A DNA stretch of 64,000 nucleotides, taken from Solirubrobacter deserti (GTDB lineage Bacteria; Actinomycetota; Thermoleophilia; Solirubrobacterales; Solirubrobacteraceae). The notes beneath the pieces are model-generated. The model did not search any database, was not told the origin of the DNA, and worked only from the letters and a program-made list of their open reading frames with translations. The translations under genes and the position numbers were made by a program. This document shows positions 17,042-25,764 of this stretch, piece after piece. Numbering within the stretch: the stretch's first letter is position 1; each line of letters begins with the position of its first letter. The DNA lies in assembly GCF_027587175.1 (NCBI RefSeq), contig NZ_JAPCID010000034.1, positions 1-64,000 on the forward strand, read 5' to 3'.

Positions 17042-17388
17042 GCGAGAAGGGCCTGACCCCGGAGGAGATGGCCGCCGAGGACGCGACCGCGCTGCCGGAC
17101 CGCGAAGCGATGTCCACGCTGCCGGCGATGCCGCCGATCCTCGACCTGGACGCGAACATCGACGCCGCGCTCGACCTCGCCGCGCCGGTCAACGCGAGCG
17201 TCGCCGCCAACGCCAACGCGGCGCTGCCGATCGACGCCGCGGCCTCGGCCAACGTCCTCTCCGAGGGCGCGCAGGCCGGCGCGAGCGCGACGCAGACGTC
17301 CGTCATCGGCCAGAGCCTCGAGGGCGAGGCCAACGCCACGTCCGACCAGGTGTCCGACATCGAGCAGGGAGAGCCGACCGATGGCTGA
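17038..17388 (+). CDS. Small LPDREAMST-family protein 2
   Basis: 116 residues from a GTG overlapping the previous stop. The leader LTPEEMAAEDATALPDREAM (motif LPDREAMST at 19-27) is followed by an Ala/Asn-rich middle (PVNASVAANANAALPIDAAA) and a C-terminal repeat, QTSVIGQSLEGEANATSDQ, with SDIEQG after it. The spacing of Ser, Gln, Gly, Asn, Gln is close to a curlin repeat. The composition (Ala, Asn, Asp; acidic) suits an extended or amyloid-like secreted chain. No signal peptide is visible, so export would need the cassette's own machinery or another route. The stop overlaps the next gene by 8 bases. Confidence 0.75.
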   Translation: MSEKGLTPEEMAAEDATALPDREAMSTLPAMPPILDLDANIDAALDLAAPVNASVAANANAALPIDAAASANVLSEGAQAGASATQTSVIGQSLEGEANATSDQVSDIEQGEPTDG

Positions 17389-17755
17389 TGAGCTGACCCC
17401 CGAGGAGCTCGAGGCGCAGAACGCCGCCTCGCTGCCCGACCGCGAGGCGATGTCGACGCTTCCGCCCTCGTTGCCCGGGAGCGAGGCGCTCGACCTCGCC
17501 GGGGCCGGCGGGCTGCTCGACCTCGACGTCAACGTGGACCTGAGCGCCGACGCCGCCGCCCCGGTGGGCGCGGCGGTCGCGGCCAACGCGAACGTCGCGG
17601 CGCCGATCGACGCCGCCGTCGCGGCCAACGTCGCCTCGCCGGACGCCACCGCCGCCGCGGCGGCGACCCAGAACTCCACCATCGTCCAGGACCTCGACGG
17701 CGTCGCGAACGCCGAGACGAACCAGGACTCGAACATCGGTCAGGGTGGCGACTAG
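17381..17755 (+). CDS. Small LPDREAMST-family protein 3
   Basis: 124 residues. The leader LTPEELEAQNAASLPDREAM (motif 18-26) matches protein 2 at most positions. The middle is Ala/Asn/Val-rich (AAVAANANVAAPIDAAVAAN), close to protein 2 and suggesting gene duplication. The tail QNSTIVQDLDGVANAETNQ with SNIGQGG repeats the curlin-like spacing. No Cys, no signal peptide, acidic. The start ATG lies inside the preceding gene (8-base overlap) and the end overlaps the next gene by 11 bases, so the whole set is translationally coupled. Confidence 0.75.
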   Translation: MADELTPEELEAQNAASLPDREAMSTLPPSLPGSEALDLAGAGGLLDLDVNVDLSADAAAPVGAAVAANANVAAPIDAAVAANVASPDATAAAAATQNSTIVQDLDGVANAETNQDSNIGQGGD

Positions 17756-18309
17756 GGCGCTTGCCGCCCTCGTGGCGGCGCTGATCTGCGCGGCGCCCGC
17801 GAGCGCCGCGCAGGCCCGCGACAACACGGCGACGGCCACGATCGAGACCGACGGCGGGCGCGACTTCGACTTCGCGTGGTCGCTGGATCGCCAGCGCGGC
17901 GGCGTCGTCGAGCACCGCAACGTCGCCCAGGCGGGCGCGCGCTGCAGCGACTGCCGCTCGACGGCGATCGCGTTCCAGATCGTCATCGTCGAGGGCCAGC
18001 CGGAGAAGTTCGCGCCGGTCAACCAGGCCGTCGCCGTCAACGACCAATGCACGCGCTGCGTCGTCTACGCGGGCGCGCGCCAGCTCGTCCGGGTGGTCGA
18101 CAAGCCGGTGCGCTTCACCGCGAAGGGCCTGCTCACGCTCGCGTCGGTGCGGCATGAGCTGCGCAAGTTGGAGGATCAGGACCTGACCGTGGATCAGCTC
18201 GCGGACGCGCTCGAGGCCCAGGAGGCGCGGGCCCTCGACGTGCTGCAGAACGAGCTCGTTCCGCGCTCGGGCAAGTCGTGGAAGGTGCTGCGCTCCCGCG
18301 ACCGCGGCG

Positions 18310-18323
<14 letters not shown>
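17745..18323 (+). CDS. Exported protein with two CxxC pairs, LPDREAMST cassette
   Basis: 192 residues, GTG start inside the preceding gene. The signal peptide is ALAALVAALICAAPASAA. The mature part begins DNTATATIETDGGRDFDFAW, then has CSDC (67-70) and CTRC (102-105) in two similar segments (STAIAFQIVIVEGQ and AVAVNDQCTRCVVYA), and ends in a charged helix (LEDQDLTVDQLADALEAQEA). The paired CxxC suggest two disulfides or a metal site outside the membrane. I believe similar proteins (DNTA..., paired CxxC) occur beside M50 genes in other actinobacteria, but I could not check this. It may be a carrier, chaperone or structural partner for the small proteins; this is inference. Confidence 0.78.
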
Positions 18324-20001
<1,678 letters not shown>

Positions 20002-20094
20002 GAACGTTTGACCTTTTGACGGTCCGGCAACAAAGCCACTGTTCCTTGACACAGGCCGCGGCCCACGAGCGGGCCGTGGAGGAGAGGTGAGGAC

Positions 20095-21600
20095 ATGGCG
20101 GGAACCGTGGGACGCGGAGCCGAGACCGAGAACACTCGGACAGGTGGGCGGTTCGACCGGGGGGAGGCGCCGGGGGAAGCCCTCTACGCCCCTGAGGTGC
20201 GCAGCGATGTGCTGCCGCCGATGGAGTACATGGACATGCCGGAGCCCTTGCCGCTGCGCAAGGTGCTCGGACCGAGCGTGATCCTCGCCGGGGTCGGCGT
20301 GGGCTCGGGCGAGTACATCCTGTGGCCCTACATCACGACCAACGTGGGCCTCGGCTTCCTCTGGCTGGCGGTCGTGGGCGTCACGTTGCAGTACTTCCTC
20401 AACATGGAGATCGAGCGCTACACGCTCGCCACGGGGGAGACCGCGATCGCCGGCTTCGCGCGCTACTGGAAGCCCTGGGGCCTGGTGTTCTGCGTGGGCG
20501 CGATCGTGCCCAACCTCTGGCCGGGCTGGGGCACCGCGGGCGCGACCACGTTCACCTATCTGGTCGGCGGCAACCCGACGACGATCGCGGTGATCGTCTG
20601 CATAGCCATCGGGGTGGCCTTGACCACCTCGCCGGTGGTCTACAAGGCGCTCGAGACCGCCGAGTTCTTCAAGGTCGGCCTGACGCTCGTGTTCCTCGCG
20701 GTCGCCGTCGTGGCCGCGATCGAGGTGTCGGCGTGGGGCGAGCTGCGCGAGAACGCCAACACGCTCGGCACGCTGCCGACCGGTGACGTCGCGATAGCGA
20801 CGCTCCTCGCGGGTCTCGTGTTCGCGGGCGCGGGCGGCGCCAACAACCTCGTGCAGTCCAACTGGATCCGCGAGAAGGGCTTCGGCATGGGCAAGTACGT
20901 GCCCAAGATCGAGTCGCCGCTGACCGGCGAGCCGGAGCCGCAGCCCTCGACGGGGCACATGATCAAGCAGGACGAGGAGAACCTGAAGCGCTGGAAGGGC
21001 TGGTGGAAGGTCGCCAACAAGGAGCAGCTCGTCTCCTTCTGGGCGATCTGCCTCGCCTCGATCATCACGTTCTCCGTGCTGGCGTACTCGACCGTCGGCG
21101 TCGGCGCGAACCTGTCCGAGAGCCCCGACTTCGACTTCATCCTCGCCGAGGGCAACGCCCTCAAGGACGTCGTCGGCCCGTGGTTCGGCACGTTCTTCTG
21201 GATCTTCGGCACGATCTCGCTCGTGCTCGTGGCGCTCGGCGTGATCGACTACGTCGCGCGCCTCGTCGCCGACGTGCTCAAGACGCTGCACCTGCGTGAC
21301 AACGAGAAGTGGAGCGAGTCCAAGATCTACACGTTCGTGGTGTGGGGCATGTGCACCGCCGGCGTGTGCGTGCTGCTGTCCGGCATGGACCAGCCGCTGG
21401 TCCTGCTCGTGCTCAGCGCCTGCCTGAACGGCATCGTGATGTTCGTCTACTCGTGCCTGCTGGTGAAGCTCAACCGCACCGGTCTGCCGAAGGCGATCCG
21501 CGTGGGCGGCGTGCGCCTGGGCGTGCTGCTGTTCTGCGTCGCGTTCTACGGCTTCTTCGCCGGCTGGTACGTCATCGTCCAGGTCGGGGAGCTGATGTGA
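20095..21600 (+). CDS. Nramp-like transporter lacking the canonical metal motif
   Basis: 501 residues, about eleven membrane helices, LeuT-like fold. The first helix reads GPSVILAGVGVGSGEYIL, where classical Nramp/MntH proteins have a DPGN metal-binding motif; helix 6 is AGLVFAGAGGANNLVQSNW instead of the usual MPH region. The substrate is therefore uncertain and may not be Mn or Fe. The N-terminus (about 60 residues) is long, polar and cytoplasmic. There is a cytoplasmic insert after helix 6 (GKYVPKIESPLTGEPEPQPS). GGAGGAGAGG-like spacing gives a good ribosome site (GGAGGAGAGG before ATG 20095). A 32-residue membrane peptide is coupled to its stop. Family placement is firm, function is not. 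Confidence 0.85.
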   Translation: MAGTVGRGAETENTRTGGRFDRGEAPGEALYAPEVRSDVLPPMEYMDMPEPLPLRKVLGPSVILAGVGVGSGEYILWPYITTNVGLGFLWLAVVGVTLQYFLNMEIERYTLATGETAIAGFARYWKPWGLVFCVGAIVPNLWPGWGTAGATTFTYLVGGNPTTIAVIVCIAIGVALTTSPVVYKALETAEFFKVGLTLVFLAVAVVAAIEVSAWGELRENANTLGTLPTGDVAIATLLAGLVFAGAGGANNLVQSNWIREKGFGMGKYVPKIESPLTGEPEPQPSTGHMIKQDEENLKRWKGWWKVANKEQLVSFWAICLASIITFSVLAYSTVGVGANLSESPDFDFILAEGNALKDVVGPWFGTFFWIFGTISLVLVALGVIDYVARLVADVLKTLHLRDNEKWSESKIYTFVVWGMCTAGVCVLLSGMDQPLVLLVLSACLNGIVMFVYSCLLVKLNRTGLPKAIRVGGVRLGVLLFCVAFYGFFAGWYVIVQVGELM

Positions 21601-21698
21601 TGCTCGGACGCAGGCTGTTCGCCCGCTTTGTAGTGTTCGCCGCGACGTTCGCGGTGCTGTACGTCGCCGCGGCCGTCCTCGGCCTGCTGTCGACCTGA
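21600..21698 (+). CDS. 32-residue single-span membrane peptide coupled to the Nramp-like gene
   Basis: ATG 21600 shares a base with the transporter stop (TGATG). The product starts MLGRRLFARFVVFAATFAVL, then YVAAAVLGLLST: a basic N-terminus and one hydrophobic helix. Coupled tiny membrane proteins after transporters can be accessory subunits; that role is inference. The sequence is too short to assign by homology. Confidence 0.6.
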   Translation: MLGRRLFARFVVFAATFAVLYVAAAVLGLLST

Positions 21699-21713
21699 AC
21701 CTTCGTCTGGACG

Positions 21714-21739
21714 ATCGGCCGAGTTGACCTTCGGCCGAT
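21714..21739. repeat. Inverted repeat ATCGGCCGA / TCGGCCGAT
   Basis: Perfect 9-base arms around GTTGACCT, between the 32-residue peptide gene and the next gene. No T run follows, so it may be an operator or a weak terminator. Confidence 0.5.
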
Positions 21740-21791
21740 TCAAGTCAAGCTTGTCAGGACCAGGACGGGACCCGCATGGAGGCGCGGCAGC

Positions 21792-22871
21792 TTGTCAGCA
21801 CGAAACAGCAGCACTAAGGCGATTTTGGTGGCGGTGCTCGCGCTCTGCGCGTGGCCGTCGATGGCGTCGGCGCAGTCCCGCCCGTGGGTGAGCGGGACCC
21901 CGTCCATCAGCGGGACCGCGCACATCGGCAAGACGCTGACCGCGAGCGGCGCCTCCGCCGGCGGCCCGCAGGGCGTGCTGATCGAGTACGTCTGGCTGCG
22001 CTGCGATCAGACGAGCACGTCGCCGGAACGCTGCGTGTGGCTCACCGACGACCTCGGCTCCACGTACACGGTCACCGCGAACGACAACAACAAGTACCTG
22101 CGCGTCGTGAAGGCCGCGGCGATGTGGTGGGACGTCGTGCGCGGGCTCGACTTCGACAAGATCGAGTACCGCTCGTCCGCCCCGACCGCCAAGGTCACGG
22201 CGGCGCCGACGCCCACGCCGACGCCGACCCGCACGCCGGTCCCCACGGCCACGCCGGTCAAGACGCCCGTCAAGACGCCGGTGCCGACGGCCACGCCGGT
22301 CAAGACGCCCGTCAAGACCCCGGTGCCGACGGCCACGCCCGTCAAGACGCCGAGCCCGGTCGTGACGGTCACGCCGGGCGGCGAGGTCCCCGGCACGCCG
22401 ACGCCGACCCCGGCCCCGGACGCGCAGCCCACGCCGCAGCCGGACCCGCCGGCCGCGTCGCAGAGCACCGCTGCGGTCCCCGCCGCCGGCGGCGTGCTGG
22501 GCGCGACGGAGCGCGCGACCAGGATGATCAAGCCGTACCCGGTCGTGCGCATCAGCGGCCGCCTCACCACCGGCGGGGCGAACATCACGGTGCTGTCGGT
22601 GAAGGCGCCGAAGGGCGCGACCATCACGGTCACCTGCTCCGGCAAGGGTTGCCCGACCAAGTCGGTCGCGCGCGCCACCAAGCTGTTCCGGATCACGCAG
22701 TTCCAGCGCGTGCTGCCCGCGGGCATCAAGCTCCGGATCGCGATCTCCAAGCCCGGCTACATCACCAAGGTCTCGACGATCCAGATCCGCAAGGGCAAGG
22801 CGCCGCTGCGCACGGACCAGTGCCAGCAGCCGGGCGAGTCCAAGCTCACCCGCTGCCCGAAGGGAAAATGA
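21792..22871 (+). CDS. Exported protein with Ig-like domain and Thr-Pro repeats
   Basis: 359 residues. The start is a TTG at 21792 with GGAGG nine bases upstream; the ATG at 21776 is out of frame. Signal peptide ILVAVLALCAWPSMASAQ. Residues about 30-130 resemble bacterial Ig-like modules of the type PSISGTAHIGKTLTASGAS. Residues about 137-230 are a Thr-Pro linker with a 14-residue repeat (VKTPVKTPVPTATP). Residues about 245-345 form a beta domain with a Cys pair (VTCSGKGCP), found also in other exported proteins of this type. Probably a wall-associated surface protein of unknown role. The similar Cys-containing beta domain occurs at the C-terminus of the RTX-type protein at 40706. Confidence 0.8.
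   Translation: MSARNSSTKAILVAVLALCAWPSMASAQSRPWVSGTPSISGTAHIGKTLTASGASAGGPQGVLIEYVWLRCDQTSTSPERCVWLTDDLGSTYTVTANDNNKYLRVVKAAAMWWDVVRGLDFDKIEYRSSAPTAKVTAAPTPTPTPTRTPVPTATPVKTPVKTPVPTATPVKTPVKTPVPTATPVKTPSPVVTVTPGGEVPGTPTPTPAPDAQPTPQPDPPAASQSTAAVPAAGGVLGATERATRMIKPYPVVRISGRLTTGGANITVLSVKAPKGATITVTCSGKGCPTKSVARATKLFRITQFQRVLPAGIKLRIAISKPGYITKVSTIQIRKGKAPLRTDQCQQPGESKLTRCPKGK
22257..22351 (+). repeat. 42-base tandem repeat encoding VKTPVKTPVPTATP
   Basis: Two full units (22257-22298 and 22299-22340) and the start of a third. Units are nearly identical in DNA, so copy number could vary between strains. It lies in the Thr-Pro linker of the exported protein. Confidence 0.8.
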
Positions 22872-22920
22872 AGGCGGGACATCCCCTCCGCCCCACCCCG
22901 ATCATCTGACCTTAGGCGCG

Positions 22921-23370
22921 CTACTCCGTCGGGGGCTGGTCGATCCGGACCATGTTGCCGGAGGGGTCGCGGATGGCGAAGTCCCGCACGCCCCAGAACT
23001 GATCCGTCGGCTCCTGGATGATCTCCGCGCCGGCCGCGCGCACGCGCTCGAACGTCTCGTCCACGTTCGCGGTGGTGAAGTTCACGCCGTTGAGCGCGCC
23101 CTTGGCCACCAGCCCGGCGACCGCCTCTCGGTCGGCGGGCGAGCCGTCCAGGTAGTTGGTCAGCACGATGTTCACGCTCGGCTGCGAAGGAGCGCCGACC
23201 GTGATCCAGCGCGAGCCGTCGTTGGCGACGTCGTTGCGCACCTCGAGGCCGAGCGTGTCGCGGTAGAAGGCGAGCGCCTCGTCCGGGTCGTTGACGACGA
23301 CGAAGCAGGTTGAAAGGGAGAGTTCCATGCCCGGGAGGCTAAGCCGCGACCGCCCGCTTGGCTTCTCCAT
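22921..23370 (-). CDS. VOC-family (glyoxalase-like) protein
   Basis: 149 residues from ATG 23370, which has AGGAG six bases upstream; an internal ATG at 23328 (MELSLSTCFVVV) has no clear ribosome site but begins exactly at the fold. The beta-alpha-beta modules are visible: VNDPDEALAFYRDTLGLEV and later FERVRAAGAEIIQEPTDQFW ending FAIRDPSGNMVRIDQP. Members include metal-dependent lyases, dioxygenases and antibiotic-binding proteins; substrate unknown. It is the last gene of a three-gene operon after an alpha/beta hydrolase and an AraC regulator (14-base gap). Confidence 0.85.
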   Translation of the reverse strand: MEKPSGRSRLSLPGMELSLSTCFVVVNDPDEALAFYRDTLGLEVRNDVANDGSRWITVGAPSQPSVNIVLTNYLDGSPADREAVAGLVAKGALNGVNFTTANVDETFERVRAAGAEIIQEPTDQFWGVRDFAIRDPSGNMVRIDQPPTE

Positions 23371-23384
23371 TTCTGCTCCTGCCG

Positions 23385-23810
23385 TCAGGGAAGACCGGCA
23401 AGCGTCTTCGTGTTGCGTGCCGGGCGCGTGAGTTGCTTGGCGACGCACCCCGGCACCCGCACGAGCGCGCTGTGATCGCTCACCCGGTACGCCGACGGCG
23501 TCATCCCGACCAGCTCGGTGAAGCGCGCGCTGAACGAGCCCAGTGACGTACAGCCGACCGCGAAGCACACCTCGGTGACGCTCATGTCGCCGAGCCGCAG
23601 CAGCGACTTCGCCCGCTCGATCCGGCGCGTCATCAGGTACGAGTACGGCGTCTCGCCGTAGGTCTCCTTGAACTGGCGGCTGAAGTGCGCCGTCGACATC
23701 AGCGCGGTGCGCGCGAGCTTGGGGACGTCGAGCGGCTGCGCGTACTCACGGTCGATCTGGTCGCGGGCCCGGCGCAGATGAGCGAGGTTGGCGAGCTCCT
23801 CCGGGTTCAC
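23385..23810 (-). CDS. AraC-family transcription regulator, DNA-binding domain only
   Basis: 141 residues from a GTG that overlaps the hydrolase stop (GTGA). Two helix-turn-helix units: LDVPKLARTALMSTAHFSRQ and DMSVTEVCFAVGCTSLGSFS, then RFTELVGMTPSAYR, the AraC signature end. There is no separate ligand-binding domain, as in SoxS/MarA-size regulators. Such proteins act as activators of nearby or stress genes. It lies between a hydrolase and a VOC gene and probably controls them. Confidence 0.88.
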   Translation of the reverse strand: MNPEELANLAHLRRARDQIDREYAQPLDVPKLARTALMSTAHFSRQFKETYGETPYSYLMTRRIERAKSLLRLGDMSVTEVCFAVGCTSLGSFSARFTELVGMTPSAYRVSDHSALVRVPGCVAKQLTRPARNTKTLAGLP

Positions 23811-24691
23811 ACCGCGAGCGTATCGCCGCAGAGCGTGGCGAGGATGTCGCGCGCGCGACGGCGGAAGAAGAAGTGCCCCTCGCCGGGGTCGAACCACGCG
23901 CGGCAGCGCGGCAGGCTGGCCACCAGGTGCAGCGCGTGGTCGGCGGGGACGAACGCGTCCGCCATCCCGTGCCAGACGTGCACCTCGCCGCGCACCTCGT
24001 CGAGCGGGAAACCCCACGGGCGCGAGGTCACCAGGTGGTCTTCGACCAGCCCGGCGACCCCGCCGCGCGCAGCGGTCAGGAAGGAGCTGTGCGCGTGGCT
24101 GTTGGTCGCGGCGTGGACGCGGTCCACGGGCGGCGCACCGACGGTCATCGCCCGCTGCAGGAGCACGGGGTGGCGCTGGACGAGCGCCACCGCCCGGTCG
24201 CCGAGCCGCGCCGTGAGCTTCGGCGCCGCCGCGAGCGCGCGCAGCGGGAGCCGGATCCGGCGTGGGAGGCCGGGTACGTCGACGGGCGCACACAGGGGCG
24301 AGAGCGAGGAGACGACCGCGGCGGCGGTGAGCCGGTCGTCGAACCCGTGCGCGCACGCGACCGCGTACGGGCCGCCCGCGGAGACGCCGACGACGCCGAA
24401 GCGGTCGATCCTGAGCGCGTCGGTGAGCTGCTCGAGGTCGCGGACGAAGTCCTGCAGGCAGCGGCCGGGATGCGCGGTCGACTCGCCGAACCCGGGACGC
24501 TGCGGCATCAGCAGGCGAATGCCCAGCTCCTCCAGCGCTTCCGCGAACTCGCCGTGGCAGTCGAGCGGGGCACCGAGCGCGCCGTGGATGTAGATCACGG
24601 CCTGACCGTCGAGCGGGCCGGCGTCGCCGAACGCGAGCCGACGGCCGTCCGCGAGGCGCACACTGGTGGTCGAGACACGCAGCTGGTTCAC
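23807..24691 (-). CDS. Alpha/beta hydrolase
   Basis: 294 residues from GTG 24691, preferred because AGGGA lies seven bases upstream; a longer form from GTG 24712 adds seven residues. Fold motifs: YIHGALGAPLDCHG (oxyanion hole), GFGES, nucleophile elbow GVSAGG, Asp in HVWHGMADAFVP, and His in DPGEGHFF. Substrate unknown. First gene of the hydrolase-AraC-VOC operon; 4-base overlap with the regulator. The next gene upstream is another hydrolase whose stop is 22 bases from this start. Confidence 0.85.
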   Translation of the reverse strand: MNQLRVSTTSVRLADGRRLAFGDAGPLDGQAVIYIHGALGAPLDCHGEFAEALEELGIRLLMPQRPGFGESTAHPGRCLQDFVRDLEQLTDALRIDRFGVVGVSAGGPYAVACAHGFDDRLTAAAVVSSLSPLCAPVDVPGLPRRIRLPLRALAAAPKLTARLGDRAVALVQRHPVLLQRAMTVGAPPVDRVHAATNSHAHSSFLTAARGGVAGLVEDHLVTSRPWGFPLDEVRGEVHVWHGMADAFVPADHALHLVASLPRCRAWFDPGEGHFFFRRRARDILATLCGDTLAV

Positions 24692-24713
24692 GGCAAATTC
24701 CCTGCAAATCACC

Positions 24714-25526
24714 CTAGTCCGTGACGCCCTCCGTGATGTTTTCAGTCGGTGACAACGCGCGCAGGGTTCGCACGAGCGCGGCGGCGAAGGCCTGCGGGCG
24801 CTCCATCATCGGGATGTGCCCGGTCCCGGGGACGCGCTGCACCGGCGCGCCCGGCCGCGCGGCCAGCAGCGTCTCGACCCCGCCCGACGGGATGATCCGG
24901 TCGCGCTCGCCCCAGATCGCGCCGACCGGCATCGGCAGCCGCGCGAGCCGCTCGCGCAGGTCCGCCGAGGCCGCCGCGCGCAGCGCGTCCGCGATCCGCT
25001 CCGCGCCGGCCGACGCGTGAAGCATCGCCCGCACCTCGGCGGGCGGGATCGAAGCCGGATCGGCGGTGCCGGGCGACATCAGCAACCGCCGGCCCCACTC
25101 GGTGTCGGCCAGCGGCGCCCCGAAGCGCCGGACCGGGATCGCCCGCTCGGCGGCCGCGCCCACCACCCGCGCGAGCGGCGCGGGCATACGCCGCAGCCCG
25201 GCGGGCGCGACCAGCACGAGTTTCCGCACCCGCTCGGGGTGGCGCTCGGCGAGCGCGATCACCAGCGACCCGCCGAGCGAGTGGCCGACCAGGTCGATCG
25301 GACCGTCGATGTGCGCGAGCCCTTCGGCGATCACGTCCGCGACCGCCTCGAGCTCGAACCCGGGCCCCGCGGGCGGCGACTCACCGAACCCGGGCACGTC
25401 GAGCGCCGTGATCTCGCGCCCGTCGCGCAGCAGCGGCACCACGCGCCGCCAGATCAACCGCGTCGTCGCGAGCCCGTGCACCAGGACGAGCGGCTCGCCG
25501 CTGCCGTGAGTGTCGAACGCGAGCAA
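24714..25526 (-). CDS. Alpha/beta hydrolase directly downstream of tRNA-Cys
   Basis: 270 residues. Motifs: LVLVHGLATTRLIW, VPGFGESPP, nucleophile GHSLGGS, AIWGERDRIIP (Asp), VPGTGHIPMME (His). The frame stays open through tRNA-Cys, so a longer start there (MVEWLGSG...) would be translation of the tRNA gene and is rejected. The first start outside it is TTG 25526 (LAFDTHGSGEP), only 7 bases after the tRNA 3' end, with no ribosome site. This implies a tRNA-mRNA cotranscript cut by RNase P/Z processing to give a nearly leaderless mRNA; that is inference. Confidence 0.8.
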   Translation of the reverse strand: MLAFDTHGSGEPLVLVHGLATTRLIWRRVVPLLRDGREITALDVPGFGESPPAGPGFELEAVADVIAEGLAHIDGPIDLVGHSLGGSLVIALAERHPERVRKLVLVAPAGLRRMPAPLARVVGAAAERAIPVRRFGAPLADTEWGRRLLMSPGTADPASIPPAEVRAMLHASAGAERIADALRAAASADLRERLARLPMPVGAIWGERDRIIPSGGVETLLAARPGAPVQRVPGTGHIPMMERPQAFAAALVRTLRALSPTENITEGVTD

Positions 25527-25533
25527 CGAAAAG

Positions 25534-25604
25534 AGGCGCCGACCGGAATCGAACCGGTGTACACGGCTTTGCAGGCCGCTGCCTAGCCACTCGACCACGG
25601 CGCC
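25534..25604 (-). tRNA. tRNA-Cys (GCA)
   Basis: Acceptor GGCGCCG/CGGCGCC, anticodon stem GCGGC/GCCGT around CTGCAAA (anticodon GCA), T arm ACCGG TTCGATT CCGGT, discriminator U, 71 nt, no CCA encoded. All features fit tRNA-Cys. Confidence 0.95.
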
Positions 25605-25619
25605 GGGGTAGGGCGGATG

Positions 25620-25657
25620 ATCTTAGCCCGTCGGCGGGCGGACGCGGTTGCTACTCT
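25620..25657. promoter_or_regulatory. Divergent -10 elements for tRNA-Cys and tRNA-Val
   Basis: On the minus strand TAAGAT (25620-25625) is 15 bases before tRNA-Cys. On the plus strand TACTCT (25652-25657) is 13 bases before tRNA-Val. No clear -35 boxes are seen. Confidence 0.45.
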
Positions 25658-25670
25658 GATCGCCCCGTAC

Positions 25671-25744
25671 GGGCGATTAGCTCAGTTGGTTAGAGCGCAC
25701 GCTTGACATGCGTGAGGTCACTGGTTCGAATCCAGTATCGCCCA
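25671..25744 (+). tRNA. tRNA-Val (GAC)
   Basis: Acceptor GGGCGAT/ATCGCCC, D arm GCTC...GAGC, anticodon stem CACGC/GCGTG with loop TTGACAT (anticodon GAC), T arm ACTGG TTCGAAT CCAGT, discriminator A. No CCA encoded. The M13 peptidase gene converges 20 bases away. Confidence 0.95.
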
Positions 25745-25764
25745 CTCGCGAGCCCGGCGGTGCG

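Noticed and set aside
16802-17755. The LPDREAMST proteins as plain antigen-like or anti-sigma fragments
   Set aside because: They lack membrane spans and helix-turn-helix or zinc motifs, and their coupling with the M50 gene argues for a precursor role. Not fully excluded.
20046-20094. A metal riboswitch before the Nramp-like gene
   Set aside because: There is only a GC-rich imperfect hairpin before the ribosome site; no conserved riboswitch core (such as yybP-ykoY) is visible.
25527-25598. N-terminal extension of the hydrolase through tRNA-Cys
   Set aside because: The added residues are translation of the tRNA gene itself.
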